Shown: positions 1 to 6,769 of the stretch, piece by piece | Numbering within the stretch: the stretch's first letter is position 1 | Layout of the letters: each line of letters begins with the position of its first letter | Source: Deltaproteobacteria bacterium | Lineage (GTDB): Bacteria; Myxococcota_A; Polyangia; HGW-17 | Assembly: GCA_003249585.1 (NCBI GenBank) | Contig: QKIM01000264.1 | Span: 1-12,264 of the forward strand | DNA: 12,264 bases | Direction: 5' to 3' | Translations under genes and position numbers: made by a program | Notes under the pieces: model-generated | The model's database searches: none | Seen by the model: the letters and a program-made list of their open reading frames with translations, nothing else | Told to the model about the DNA's origin: nothing

Positions 1-3000
1 AGCTGGGTGATGATATTGACTATCTCGGCAACGATCCTGCTGTCCGATTAGTTCGGTTGACCGACCCCGAGGTGGAGTGGCTTTTAGAAGGTGATCTTCC
101 TTCTCGTAATGCTGCATGGGAATCGGACTATCTAGGTGGCCCATTTTTCCAGGACTACGACGGTGATTGGTACCTCATTGCTGGTCGGATGGCACAAGCC
201 GAGGACAACGGAATTGAAGCGTGGGTTCCTAACTTCTTTCTCACCGATTCTGAGCTTGAGTTTGTTCTCAAAACGGAAGACGAGCTATTTGCGGAATTCG
301 CAGATGAGATCGCCGGGAGCATCAGAGGATTACCTGATCCAATTCTGGAAGAGATGGCCAGAGCGGTGGGGTTCTCTACTTCTGATCCGGATGAGATCGC
401 TGAAATCTACGCAAGGATCGCTTCTAGTGATGTAAGGGCAAGGTTGGATGACTACATCGACAACGGGTTCCTCAACATATCAGGGGCGATAGATGAGTAC
501 GTCAACCCAGTGGGACTCCGAGCCAAGATCGGGGAGACCATTGCCTACAAGAACGAGTTCGGACAGGAGAACTTCGGAACTGTTGTAGGAATATGGGAAG
601 ACACCAACGGGGACATGATCGCTCATGTCGCTGTCGGTGTTGGCTTCAAACAGGATGCTGCGGGGTTTCAAAGATTGGGAACCTCTCTCCGTGGGGACAC
701 CATCCGACTGGATGCATGGCAACCACTCGATCGAGTTCCCGAGCCGAGTGTCCGTGTGGACTTCCTGTCAAGGTTGCAGAGAAATGCCGTGGGAATCGAT
801 CCTGATGATGGTTACGCCGTTATCTGGGAATCCGATAACGCTGGGTTGATACGAGAGGCAAGAAAGCAGCACATCCAGATCGAGAACCACGCCAATGAGG
901 GCATCAGCCTCTTCTATCGAATGGGACCCAAAGGTCCGGTAACGAATACTTCCCTTCCCGGTGAGGTCACCTCTCGACTTTCTGCAATTGTTGAAGAGGT
1001 TCTAGATGAGGTCCCGTTCAGAGAGCGTCCTCTAAAGGTGGTGATCAGCCCGAGGATCTTCGAGACGGAAGATGGGCGGAGGGCTTTCGGGATGTTCGCA
1101 GTGGAAGAGAGGACTGTGTATGTCTCAGCTACTGGTTTGTTCCCAGATGTGGTGGCCAACCGAGAAGGGAAACTGATCTTCGACTCGATCGATTCTCTCA
1201 ATTCTCAAGTGGACTTCTCCAGCTTTGAGCGTGTGGTGCGTCATGAGATAGGTCACGCTCGTGCTGTGGGTCAAGAGATTGTGGTTCGCCAGGAGCTAAC
1301 CGAAGTCATCTTGGAGAGGATCCTGGATGAGTTCCCTGATCTGAGTTCGGCTGAAGACTTTGCCTCGTTTGCTGAGGATGCCCTGCGTCGGCATGGTCGA
1401 TTCGACCTACTCGGGTCAGAGAACCCCCTACAGACCCTGGTCCAGTTCAGGACTTCGCTGATCGAGGATGTGATCAACTCCAATCAGGTGGCTGCTGCCA
1501 AACGGATTGCGCGAGCCTTGCAGCCCACCCTTGACGGGGACGTTTCACCAGAGATCATCCACGCCGTTCTCCGTGGGGAACCAGAAGCCCACCAAGAGTT
1601 GCTGGCTGAGATCTTGGACTTTGGCGATCCGGTTGCGTGGGCTGGTCGATACGACCGTGTCGAATTCGATGACGTAGCACAGTTGGCCTACCGGAGCAGA
1701 CAGGTCCCCAAAGGTGATCAGTGGTTCGCTCCATTCTTGAATGAGTTCTTGGAAGATGTTCTGGCCGATGATGCCTATCTGGTTCCGCTACCTCGTAATG
1801 CCAATCGGGCTTACTGGAATGAGGCAGGGGTTGATACCAAGTATCTAACGAGGCGGATCACTGAACCTGATGGTGGGTTCACGTTTGACATCATCACCAG
1901 CTTTGAGCCTCCAAGGGGGTTCTCAGTAGCGATTGAGGAGAACCAACGGATTCTCACCAACGTGAGTCAGATGTCCAAGGCGGAGATCAGAAGAGCAATT
2001 GACGACTACATAGCTGAATATCGTGTTGATCTTGAGAAGCCAGATTGGTTCCTCGGTGGGTGGCATGACACCAAGAACGATCTGATCTATCTCGATACAT
2101 CCAAAGTGCTGAATGATGAAGCTTCAGCAGCGCATTTCGGATTCACCAACAAGCAGCGCTCCATGTACGACCTTCACCGTGGAGCGACGAAGAACTTGCT
2201 GGACTCCTACTCGGATGTTGATGGGTACATCGATGCAGAGATCCCTGAGTACCGTCAACTTCGAGAGGGACTGATCGACACCCTTCGGTCCAAAAACAAG
2301 TCTCGAACTTCTTATGTGACCGATGATCTGGGAAGGCATCCTTCTCTTACGTTGGAGGCGTTCCCCGAAGCCAGGAGAGAGCGCTTTCTTGATGACTTGT
2401 CACGTCGGGAGATCGTTACGGATGACGGTCTTTTGGTCATCACAGAACCTGCGGTACTGAAGGAAGAGTACCGAGCCATCCTGGATCGGGCCGAGAAGCT
2501 GTACGAAGAGGCCCCTGAACTAAGAGATGAGCATCGATTCTATGAGAAATGGAACGATGCTTTCAGGGCCAAGTCGATTGAGACAAGGATCCCTATGAGC
2601 AGGATCGCTGGTGGCGCAGCAGCGATGTCCCCCAACTTGGATGCGGATTTGAACTTTGAGTATGCCCTCTGGTTTGCCGAGAAGATTGGGAAGGACACTC
2701 CCTTGGACCAGGAGGATGTGAAACTCCTGAAGAAGTACTACCGGCAAATATCTGCCAACTACATCTACACCTATGCGCTTGAAGCAACTTCCGAGAAGTC
2801 ACGTCTCAGCAAGATTGTCCAGGGCAGGGAATTTCTTCGCTGGGCAAGGGATCTTCGTGTGGGGACTCGTCTGAGTGAGATGGATGCTCATCAAGCCACC
2901 AGATCCCTCTATGCCCTTCGCAAGGAGGAATTCGGAAAGGGGTTCAATGTCCCCACGTCCTTCTACAACTATGAGAAGGCCGTGATGGTGATGCGGGGTG

Positions 3001-3383
3001 AGATGGAAGTCATCGATGCGCTAGGGGACACCAAGGTCCGGTCGTTCTACAACAACATCTTTGACTTCAAGAATCGGGTGGGAATGAGCGATGTCACCAT
3101 CGACTTTCACATGCTGGACGCTGCCCTTCGTGGCAATACCAACCAGGGAAAATCGATAGCAGGAGCCGGATCTGATCCCAAGATCGATGGACTCGCCATA
3201 GGGATCCGTGTTATACTGGCCGATATAGTCCGAGAACTGTGGAATGAGGGCGCTGGACTGAAGGTCAGTGCCGATAGTCCTGCTGAACTCCAAGAAGTTA
3301 TCTGGCATGTTTGGCGTTACGGAAAGGAAAGAAATTGGTGGGGAGAGATTCCTCTCGTGACCGAGCGGGTAGTGAAAGGATAG
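1..3383 (+). CDS. Large multidomain (polyvalent-type) phage protein with HEIGH metallopeptidase motif, 5'-truncated
   Basis: The frame is open from codon 3-5 with no stop before it, so the gene starts upstream; the TTG at 57 is only an internal start-like codon. 1126 codons are visible (numbered from position 3). In order: a charged N-terminal part; a segment at about 177-245 that reads like a small SH3-like beta barrel; a probable zincin domain at about 265-430 with HEIGH at 414-418 (nt 1242-1256), both His and the catalytic-type Glu present, third zinc ligand not identified; a helical middle; a segment starting GGWHD at 685 that I recall from actinophage multidomain proteins; and a C-terminal region (about 865-1065) resembling the HhH-GPD DNA-glycosylase fold, with a possible catalytic Asp at 1034. 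Its place just before the connector genes suggests a head-packaged, injected protein. That role is inference. No signal peptide or membrane segment is seen. A MuF-type or portal-linked N-terminus upstream cannot be excluded. Confidence 0.85.
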   Translation, partial: LGDDIDYLGNDPAVRLVRLTDPEVEWLLEGDLPSRNAAWESDYLGGPFFQDYDGDWYLIAGRMAQAEDNGIEAWVPNFFLTDSELEFVLKTEDELFAEFADEIAGSIRGLPDPILEEMARAVGFSTSDPDEIAEIYARIASSDVRARLDDYIDNGFLNISGAIDEYVNPVGLRAKIGETIAYKNEFGQENFGTVVGIWEDTNGDMIAHVAVGVGFKQDAAGFQRLGTSLRGDTIRLDAWQPLDRVPEPSVRVDFLSRLQRNAVGIDPDDGYAVIWESDNAGLIREARKQHIQIENHANEGISLFYRMGPKGPVTNTSLPGEVTSRLSAIVEEVLDEVPFRERPLKVVISPRIFETEDGRRAFGMFAVEERTVYVSATGLFPDVVANREGKLIFDSIDSLNSQVDFSSFERVVRHEIGHARAVGQEIVVRQELTEVILERILDEFPDLSSAEDFASFAEDALRRHGRFDLLGSENPLQTLVQFRTSLIEDVINSNQVAAAKRIARALQPTLDGDVSPEIIHAVLRGEPEAHQELLAEILDFGDPVAWAGRYDRVEFDDVAQLAYRSRQVPKGDQWFAPFLNEFLEDVLADDAYLVPLPRNANRAYWNEAGVDTKYLTRRITEPDGGFTFDIITSFEPPRGFSVAIEENQRILTNVSQMSKAEIRRAIDDYIAEYRVDLEKPDWFLGGWHDTKNDLIYLDTSKVLNDEASAAHFGFTNKQRSMYDLHRGATKNLLDSYSDVDGYIDAEIPEYRQLREGLIDTLRSKNKSRTSYVTDDLGRHPSLTLEAFPEARRERFLDDLSRREIVTDDGLLVITEPAVLKEEYRAILDRAEKLYEEAPELRDEHRFYEKWNDAFRAKSIETRIPMSRIAGGAAAMSPNLDADLNFEYALWFAEKIGKDTPLDQEDVKLLKKYYRQISANYIYTYALEATSEKSRLSKIVQGREFLRWARDLRVGTRLSEMDAHQATRSLYALRKEEFGKGFNVPTSFYNYEKAVMVMRGEMEVIDALGDTKVRSFYNNIFDFKNRVGMSDVTIDFHMLDAALRGNTNQGKSIAGAGSDPKIDGLAIGIRVILADIVRELWNEGAGLKVSADSPAELQEVIWHVWRYGKERNWWGEIPLVTERVVKG

Positions 3384-3718
3384 ATCCGATCACAGGTGAG
3401 GAGGTCCAGCTTCTAAACACCTTTGTTCGGGGAGATGATCACGAGACCCCGACTCCTGACGAGATGCGGGTTTTGTTCGATGAGCTTCGCCGGATTGACG
3501 GCCTCGAACATGCCAAGGAGTCCATTGTCAACTGGAGGGACTACACCCTCCCAGGAGATCCCTATCCGATTCCGAGAGGGTCTGCTAATCCGGCCCCTGA
3601 GGTCAACTCAGCAGTGAAAGGCGATCATGGGTATCTGGTTGATGCCCTTGACGATGACGCCATTGATGCCTTTGTGGACAGGGTGTTTAACGATGCCAGA
3701 TCCAACCCAAGTCAGTAG
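3338..3718 (+). CDS. Hypothetical protein in the head-to-tail connector region
   Basis: I do not recognise this protein of about 126 residues. The GTG at 3338 follows a GGAAAGG ribosome-binding-like stretch (3321-3327) at workable spacing. TTG at 3335 is almost as good, and TTG at 3311 is possible but lacks that site. The gene begins about 46 bases inside the 3' end of the large upstream gene in another frame. I found no X_XXY_YYZ slippery heptamer in the overlap, so an independent start is likelier than a fusion. The product has a charged Arg/Asp-rich start, a helical middle around DEMRVLFDELRRIDGL, and an acidic C-terminal helix. Size and position would suit a head-to-tail adaptor or a small head protein, but no family signature is visible. 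Confidence 0.65.
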   Translation: MGRDSSRDRAGSERIDPITGEEVQLLNTFVRGDDHETPTPDEMRVLFDELRRIDGLEHAKESIVNWRDYTLPGDPYPIPRGSANPAPEVNSAVKGDHGYLVDALDDDAIDAFVDRVFNDARSNPSQ

Positions 3719-3935
3719 AGCACGGACGGAGGGTAGGACCATACGAGGGGTGGCCGGTTCGGTGTGGAAGAGGGCCACTCCTGGAGATCGCTATGAAACT
3801 CTTCAACTGTTGAGTAATGGGACTCCGGAACTACAGACTGAAGTGCTGGCTGATCGTATCGCGATCAAAGATCAGCAGCTACGAGTGAACGCAGATAGAC
3901 ATGATCCAAATCCACTTTCCAAGTTTCATCGCTGA
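3693..3935 (+). CDS. Small hypothetical protein, connector region
   Basis: This is an 80-residue basic protein starting MPDPTQVSRART. The ATG at 3693 has an AGGG stretch (3680-3683) about nine bases upstream and overlaps the previous stop by 26 bases. The frame is open further 5', with ATGs at 3627 and 3654. Those would deepen the overlap to 65-92 bases and add a Met/Pro/Leu-rich segment that looks like shadow coding, so I reject them. The sequence appears mostly helical, with many Arg and Gln residues and a terminal HDPNPLSKFHR. No domain is recognised. The tiled arrangement with its neighbours is the main reason to call it a gene. It could be a small connector or a capsid-associated factor. 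Confidence 0.5.
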   Translation: MPDPTQVSRARTEGRTIRGVAGSVWKRATPGDRYETLQLLSNGTPELQTEVLADRIAIKDQQLRVNADRHDPNPLSKFHR

Positions 3936-4206
3936 GGAGCAGGCTCAACGCCGCTTCAATAGAGCCATCCAGCTACCGCAAGGCTGGATGAGGACTCGCA
4001 TCTCCTTTCCTGGCGGATCCTCCCCGGTGCTATACGCTCGGGGGAGTCTGTCCTTACTACCTAACTGGACTGACCTAGAGGTGAGAACCTTCCTCGTGCT
4101 CATGGGCGGATCTACAATTGCTCTAGAGTTGCCTGAGGAACGTGAGCATGAAATCATCTCTAGCCTCGAAAGTAGATCGCTCGATCCGGCATCTCCGGTG
4201 GGCTAA
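3901..4206 (+). CDS. Hypothetical protein, possible head-to-tail stopper-region gene
   Basis: The 101-residue product is not recognised. An in-frame stop at 3886-3888 lies just upstream, so ATG 3901 is the earliest usable start; it overlaps the preceding gene by 35 bases and has no good Shine-Dalgarno. ATG 3988, with AAGG a few bases before it, is a realistic shorter start (72 residues) that would remove the overlap and leave a gap of about 50 bases. The central part (SSPVLYARGSLSLLPNW, then RTFLVLMGGSTIALELPEE) alternates hydrophobic and polar residues as a beta-rich fold would. Stopper proteins are small and beta-rich and sit here in many siphoviruses, but that is only a positional suggestion. 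Confidence 0.5.
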   Translation: MIQIHFPSFIAEEQAQRRFNRAIQLPQGWMRTRISFPGGSSPVLYARGSLSLLPNWTDLEVRTFLVLMGGSTIALELPEEREHEIISSLESRSLDPASPVG

Positions 4207-4501
4207 GTCCGCTGATGGCTGGGGTGGTGATGAAGAAGTCCTCCTGTCCGAAGTCGATGCGGATCTCCCTGGCAGGCTCGAATGGGTAGAGGGCGCTGGG
4301 GATGAGTGGTTGGTTTGGGTATTCGATCCCGATGCTGATGTCCAGCTACTGGACATCTTCGTTCTCACAGACGTAGACCTAGCGCTCACCGTTAACCGTG
4401 TGGGGCGGTTCACTTCACTCAATGGAGATTTCCACCATCTGGAGGTGCGCTGCTCTGAAGCTGAGTGGACCGTCCTCCAGTATCAGAGTGCCCTTCCCTG
4501 A
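4148..4501 (+). CDS. Acidic hypothetical protein upstream of the gp10-like gene
   Basis: This is a 117-residue product. ATG 4148 is preferred because AGGA (4136-4139) lies eight bases before it; the GTG at 4142 in the same frame is too close to that site. It overlaps the previous gene by 59 bases and its TGA shares one base with the next ATG (TGATG at 4499-4503), which supports translational coupling downstream. After a short basic N-terminus (MKSSLASKVDRSIRHLRW) the protein is strongly acidic and probably beta-rich, with several Trp residues (LEWVEGAGDEWLVWVF). I recognise no family. Position fits a head-tail joining or stopper protein, which is inference only. Confidence 0.6.
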   Translation: MKSSLASKVDRSIRHLRWAKSADGWGGDEEVLLSEVDADLPGRLEWVEGAGDEWLVWVFDPDADVQLLDIFVLTDVDLALTVNRVGRFTSLNGDFHHLEVRCSEAEWTVLQYQSALP

Positions 4502-4848
4502 TGGCTGGACAGATCAAGATCAACGAAATAGAAGTTGAGGTGACCCTTGACCGAGAAGCAATCGAAAGGTTGGCGGGTGGTCCAGACGTGGAAAGGGCGC
4601 TACAGGCTGTGGGCCAGGTTGGCGAGGCGGCGGCTAAGGGGTATGCGCCGGTAGACACCGGAACCCTTAGAAGGTCGTTGACCCATGAGCTTGGCAAGCG
4701 AGGGTTCGACCAGTATGTGAGGATCGGCACCAACATCAGCTATGCCATCTTCCAGGAACTAGGAACCAGGTTTCACCCTGCTCACCCGTTTCTCCGTCCA
4801 TCGTTGGCCGACATCGAACTGTTCATCAGAAGGAGTGATGAGTTGTGA
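4501..4848 (+). CDS. HK97 gp10-like neck/tail protein
   Basis: The 115-residue protein has the HK97-gp10 family hallmarks: APVDTGTLRRSL (about 49-60) after a helical N-terminus, then YVRIGTNISYAIFQELGT with Tyr81 and Glu86 and the terminal PAHPFLRP block (93-100). Members lie between the connector proteins and the tail terminator of siphoviruses and are annotated as neck or minor tail components. ATG 4501 is chosen because it overlaps the preceding TGA by one base; a start at 4465 would add a short segment that does not look like the family. Its length is normal. It is tightly coupled to the next gene, whose GTG lies on this gene's stop. Confidence 0.88.
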   Translation: MAGQIKINEIEVEVTLDREAIERLAGGPDVERALQAVGQVGEAAAKGYAPVDTGTLRRSLTHELGKRGFDQYVRIGTNISYAIFQELGTRFHPAHPFLRPSLADIELFIRRSDEL

Positions 4849-5303
4849 CCTGGACCATGCAGCGAGCAGAACAGAATCTCATCCCCTCAGTCGTAGACCT
4901 TGTCGTTACCTGGCTCAAGACAAGGCCCAATGTCACGGCCGTTTGCGGGACCAGGATCTCATCCACTCTCCCCACGGATTCAACGGACATCATCTATCCC
5001 TGGCTGACCGTTCAACGGGTCATAGGGATCACTGCCCTGCCGGAAGCCGCCATCGACAGAGCGAGGGTCCAGTTCAATGCCTGGGGAGGGAACAAGGCCA
5101 ACGGTGCCCCGAACTGGGAGCCAGCGGATAGCCTCATCAGAGCCGTCGAACTAGAAGTGAGAACTCTGATCAAGGCCAACGTGACCGGCAAAGGGTTCAT
5201 AATGGCGACAGGGCTTCTCGAAGGAATCCAGCAGATAGAAGATCCAGACACTGGTGAAGCTCGGTTTTGGATGGATGCGATCTTCGTGGTGAAAGGAATC
5301 TGA
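4845..5303 (+). CDS. Probable tail terminator / tail completion protein
   Basis: This 152-residue protein starts at GTG 4845, overlapping the previous TGA by four bases, with AGGAG at 4831-4835 as the ribosome-binding site. The sequence reads like small alpha/beta tail-completion proteins: an N-terminal helix leading to VVTWLKTRPNV, a strand region (YPWLTVQRVIGI), then AAIDRARVQFNAWGG with a helical block (LIRAVELEVRTLIKAN) and a terminal strand (RFWMDAIFVVKG). Tail terminators cap the tail tube and meet the head connector. Assignment rests on this layout, on the position between the gp10-like protein and the major tail protein, and on size. I cannot separate it from other tail-completion families by eye. 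ATG 4857 is a less likely start. Confidence 0.75.
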   Translation: MTWTMQRAEQNLIPSVVDLVVTWLKTRPNVTAVCGTRISSTLPTDSTDIIYPWLTVQRVIGITALPEAAIDRARVQFNAWGGNKANGAPNWEPADSLIRAVELEVRTLIKANVTGKGFIMATGLLEGIQQIEDPDTGEARFWMDAIFVVKGI

Positions 5304-5533
5304 TGAGCAAAAAGGTACGAGTCAGGGTCAATCCTGGATTGATGGGGTTGGACGCTGTGCAAGTCACCAAGTCAACTTTGGTCACCAAACAGTGGACTGA
5401 AGTGTCTCCAACACTTGCGAAAAAGCTGATAGGGTTGGAGCACAAAGGCCGTCCCAAGTTTGAGATCGAGGAAGGCTCTCTGGATGACAGTGAGTCCGAG
5501 ACCGAAACAGAGGGGGCCGACGAAGCCGAGTAG
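5303..5533 (+). CDS. Small charged protein before the major tail gene
   Basis: This is a 76-residue product whose ATG shares one base with the preceding TGA (TGATG at 5301-5305). AAAGGA (5292-5297) is about five bases upstream. The N-terminus is basic (MSKKVRVRVNPG), a short middle segment (SPTLAKKLIGL) may be helical, and the last 20 or so residues are nearly all Glu, Asp and Ser. Small proteins of this layout lie between tail terminator and major tail protein in other siphoviruses, but no function is known to me. The acidic tail could mediate an assembly contact or be disordered. Confidence 0.65.
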   Translation: MSKKVRVRVNPGLMGLDAVQVTKSTLVTKQWTEVSPTLAKKLIGLEHKGRPKFEIEEGSLDDSESETETEGADEAE

Positions 5534-5537
5534 GAGG
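5533..5537 (+). promoter_or_regulatory. Strong Shine-Dalgarno of the major tail gene
   Basis: GGAGG lies within an extended AGGAGGA-like purine run, about ten bases before ATG 5548, right at the end of the preceding gene's stop. It is the best match to the anti-Shine-Dalgarno that I saw in the window and confirms the start at 5548. Confidence 0.75.
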
Positions 5538-5547
5538 ATAAGTCCTT

Positions 5548-6168
5548 ATGGCAAGGAGTGAGCAGGAGGTCCTGTTAGGACCTGGTTATTTCTATGTGGC
5601 CCCCCACACAGCGGGTTCACCGGAGGCAGCGCCTTCCTTCACCACAGCCTTAACGCTGACTACTGATCCAGCGGGTAACTGGGAAGACGTCGGGTACTCC
5701 GAGGATGGTTGGTCCCTTGTGGCCTCCAATGAGTTCTCTGACTGGACTCCCGCTGAACTAGTGGACCCCATCATCACAGTGAAGGACTCGGCCCAGTACC
5801 TCATGCGAGGAGTCATGGCTCAGTTCTCATTGGAGAACCTTCAGATAGCCCTCTCTGGCGGAACGATCACTGAGGACACCGCTGGTGTCTCCATGACGTC
5901 TCCCACCCTGAGGCATTACCTACCGGCAGCGACTTCGAGCTTCGATTATTTCTCGGCGCTCTTCATCACTGCCAAGAACGATTTCAACTTCGTGTCTTCA
6001 CAGGCATGCGTCCGGCACATCTACCTCCCGTATGTTGTGTCGGCGGCTGAGATCGAGGTGCCTCACACGAAGGGTTCAAATCCTTCGCTCATGGGTGTCG
6101 AGCTTCGTGCCTACAAGGGCACCGGTGCCGACATCATGAGAATCGATGAGCAAGTTGAGGTTCCGTAA
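5548..6168 (+). CDS. Major tail protein (tail tube subunit)
   Basis: The 206-residue product would polymerise into the tail tube around the tape measure protein. Evidence is mainly context and style: it lies after the terminator, directly before the frameshifted chaperone pair and the tape measure gene, and has the usual length. The sequence has typical tube-protein features: a flexible Gly/Pro N-terminus (LLGPGYFYVAP), GNWEDVGYSEDGWSL, then PAELVDPIITVKDSAQYLMRGVMAQFSLENLQIALSGG, the pattern of strands and helix common in actinophage tail tube subunits. ATG 5548 follows a strong GGAGG at 5533-5537, the best ribosome-binding site in the window, which suits a highly expressed gene. It is one of the few genes here that does not touch its upstream neighbour. 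Confidence 0.82.
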   Translation: MARSEQEVLLGPGYFYVAPHTAGSPEAAPSFTTALTLTTDPAGNWEDVGYSEDGWSLVASNEFSDWTPAELVDPIITVKDSAQYLMRGVMAQFSLENLQIALSGGTITEDTAGVSMTSPTLRHYLPAATSSFDYFSALFITAKNDFNFVSSQACVRHIYLPYVVSAAEIEVPHTKGSNPSLMGVELRAYKGTGADIMRIDEQVEVP

Positions 6169-6173
6169 TCCTC

Positions 6174-6464
6174 ATGAGTGAGGGTTATCGCAACTTTGAC
6201 GAGGCCAAGAGAGAGCTAGAAGGCAAGACAGCGAAGTTCACCTTTATGGGTGAGGACTTCGAGGTTGACCTCAACGTCAAAGCTTTCAAGCTCATGGACT
6301 GGATGTCCATTGCCACCTCTGTGGAGGGGATCCCCAAGTTCCTTGATGTCTTCTTCACTGAGGAGGACAAGGCAAGGATGAGAGGACTGGATCCAGATTG
6401 GGCAGACATGCAGGATCTCATGGTCTGGTTGTCGCAGGAGTTAGGCGGCGATCAGGGAAACTAG
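6174..6464 (+). CDS. Tail assembly chaperone, short form (gpG-like)
   Basis: This 96-residue protein lies between the major tail protein and the tape measure, the fixed position of lambda G-type tail assembly chaperones. These keep the tape measure soluble while the tube assembles and are absent from the mature virion. The product is rich in charged residues, with FTFMGEDFEVDLNVKAFKLMDWM near the N-terminus, a pattern common in actinophage chaperones. It starts at ATG 6174, five bases after the major tail stop, with only a weak upstream GAGG. It ends in TAG 6462-6464 immediately after the slippery heptamer, so most ribosomes make this short form and a fraction make the fusion. Confidence 0.85.
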   Translation: MSEGYRNFDEAKRELEGKTAKFTFMGEDFEVDLNVKAFKLMDWMSIATSVEGIPKFLDVFFTEEDKARMRGLDPDWADMQDLMVWLSQELGGDQGN

Positions 6465-6769
6465 ATCCCCTGTGGCGTTGGGCTGGGCGATGGAGCACAG
6501 CCCTCCGCCAGTGGCCTGAGGTCGAGTCCAAGTTCGCAGAGCACTATGGGGTTTCATTGGAAGATCTGTTCCACATGTCCTGGCGTAGGTTCAGGATCCT
6601 CTTCGAGGGGATATTCACCTGGAATGATGAACCCATCAGTGAGACCTATGAGCCGGGAGCAGGATCACTAGCCAAGACAGTGGACTGGGGTGGTGCAGAG
6701 CACAAACGTGTTCCTGACATCCTGGGAGGGATTCAGACCACTCAACTGTTTGTAGGAAGGGACAGCTAG
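6174..6769 (+). CDS. Tail assembly chaperone, frameshift fusion (gpGT-like)
   Basis: The fusion is read as 6174-6461, then from 6461 in the -1 frame to the TAG at 6767-6769, about 198 residues. The downstream open frame extends 5' to 6398 but has no convincing start of its own, and its coding style begins at LDPLWRWAGRW, just after the slip site. The T-like half contains SLEDLFHMSWRRFRILFEGI and ends QTTQLFVGRDS. In lambda the low-abundance gpGT binds tape measure and major tail protein through its T domain; the same role is expected here. Its stop overlaps nothing but is directly followed by the tape measure ATG. Confidence 0.85.
6455..6461 (+). promoter_or_regulatory. Programmed -1 frameshift slippery heptamer G_GGA_AAC
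   Basis: The heptamer has the canonical X_XXY_YYZ form: zero-frame codons GGA (6456-6458) and AAC (6459-6461) can re-pair with GGG and AAA after a -1 slip. The zero-frame stop TAG follows at once (6462-6464), and the -1 frame stays open for a further 102 codons. It lies exactly where the G/GT overlap of siphovirus chaperone genes is expected. Confidence 0.85.
6480..6509 (+). promoter_or_regulatory. Candidate stimulatory stem or pseudoknot after the slip site
   Basis: GGGCTG (6480-6485) can pair with CAGCCC (6498-6503) to form a 6-bp stem with a 12-base loop. GGCG in the loop (6486-6489) is complementary to CGCC (6506-6509), allowing an H-type pseudoknot. The spacer from the heptamer is 18 bases, longer than the usual five to nine, so its role in frameshifting is uncertain. 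Confidence 0.4.

Noticed and set aside
57..59. TTG as the true start of the large first gene
   Set aside because: The same frame is open back to the window edge and reads like ordinary coding (GDDIDYLGNDPAVRL), so the gene begins upstream.
3311..3383. Frameshift fusion of the large gene into the next gene
   Set aside because: The overlap has no X_XXY_YYZ heptamer in register, and GGAAAGG before TTG/GTG at 3335-3338 provides a plausible separate start.
4123..4422. Antisense open frame of 99 codons, and other minus-strand frames such as 7144-7644 and 8377-8796
   Set aside because: They lie opposite well-supported plus-strand genes, have Ser/Arg/Pro-rich shadow composition and no ribosome-binding site or recognisable domain.
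6170..6173. Terminator or promoter in the short intergenic gaps (5534-5547, 6169-6173)
   Set aside because: Gaps are too short and hold no hairpin with T-run or promoter-like hexamers; the block appears to be one transcript.
6398..6769. Independent gene starting near 6398 for the T-like frame
   Set aside because: The first part runs out of frame inside the short chaperone gene without a good ribosome-binding site; the slippery site at 6455-6461 explains the frame better.
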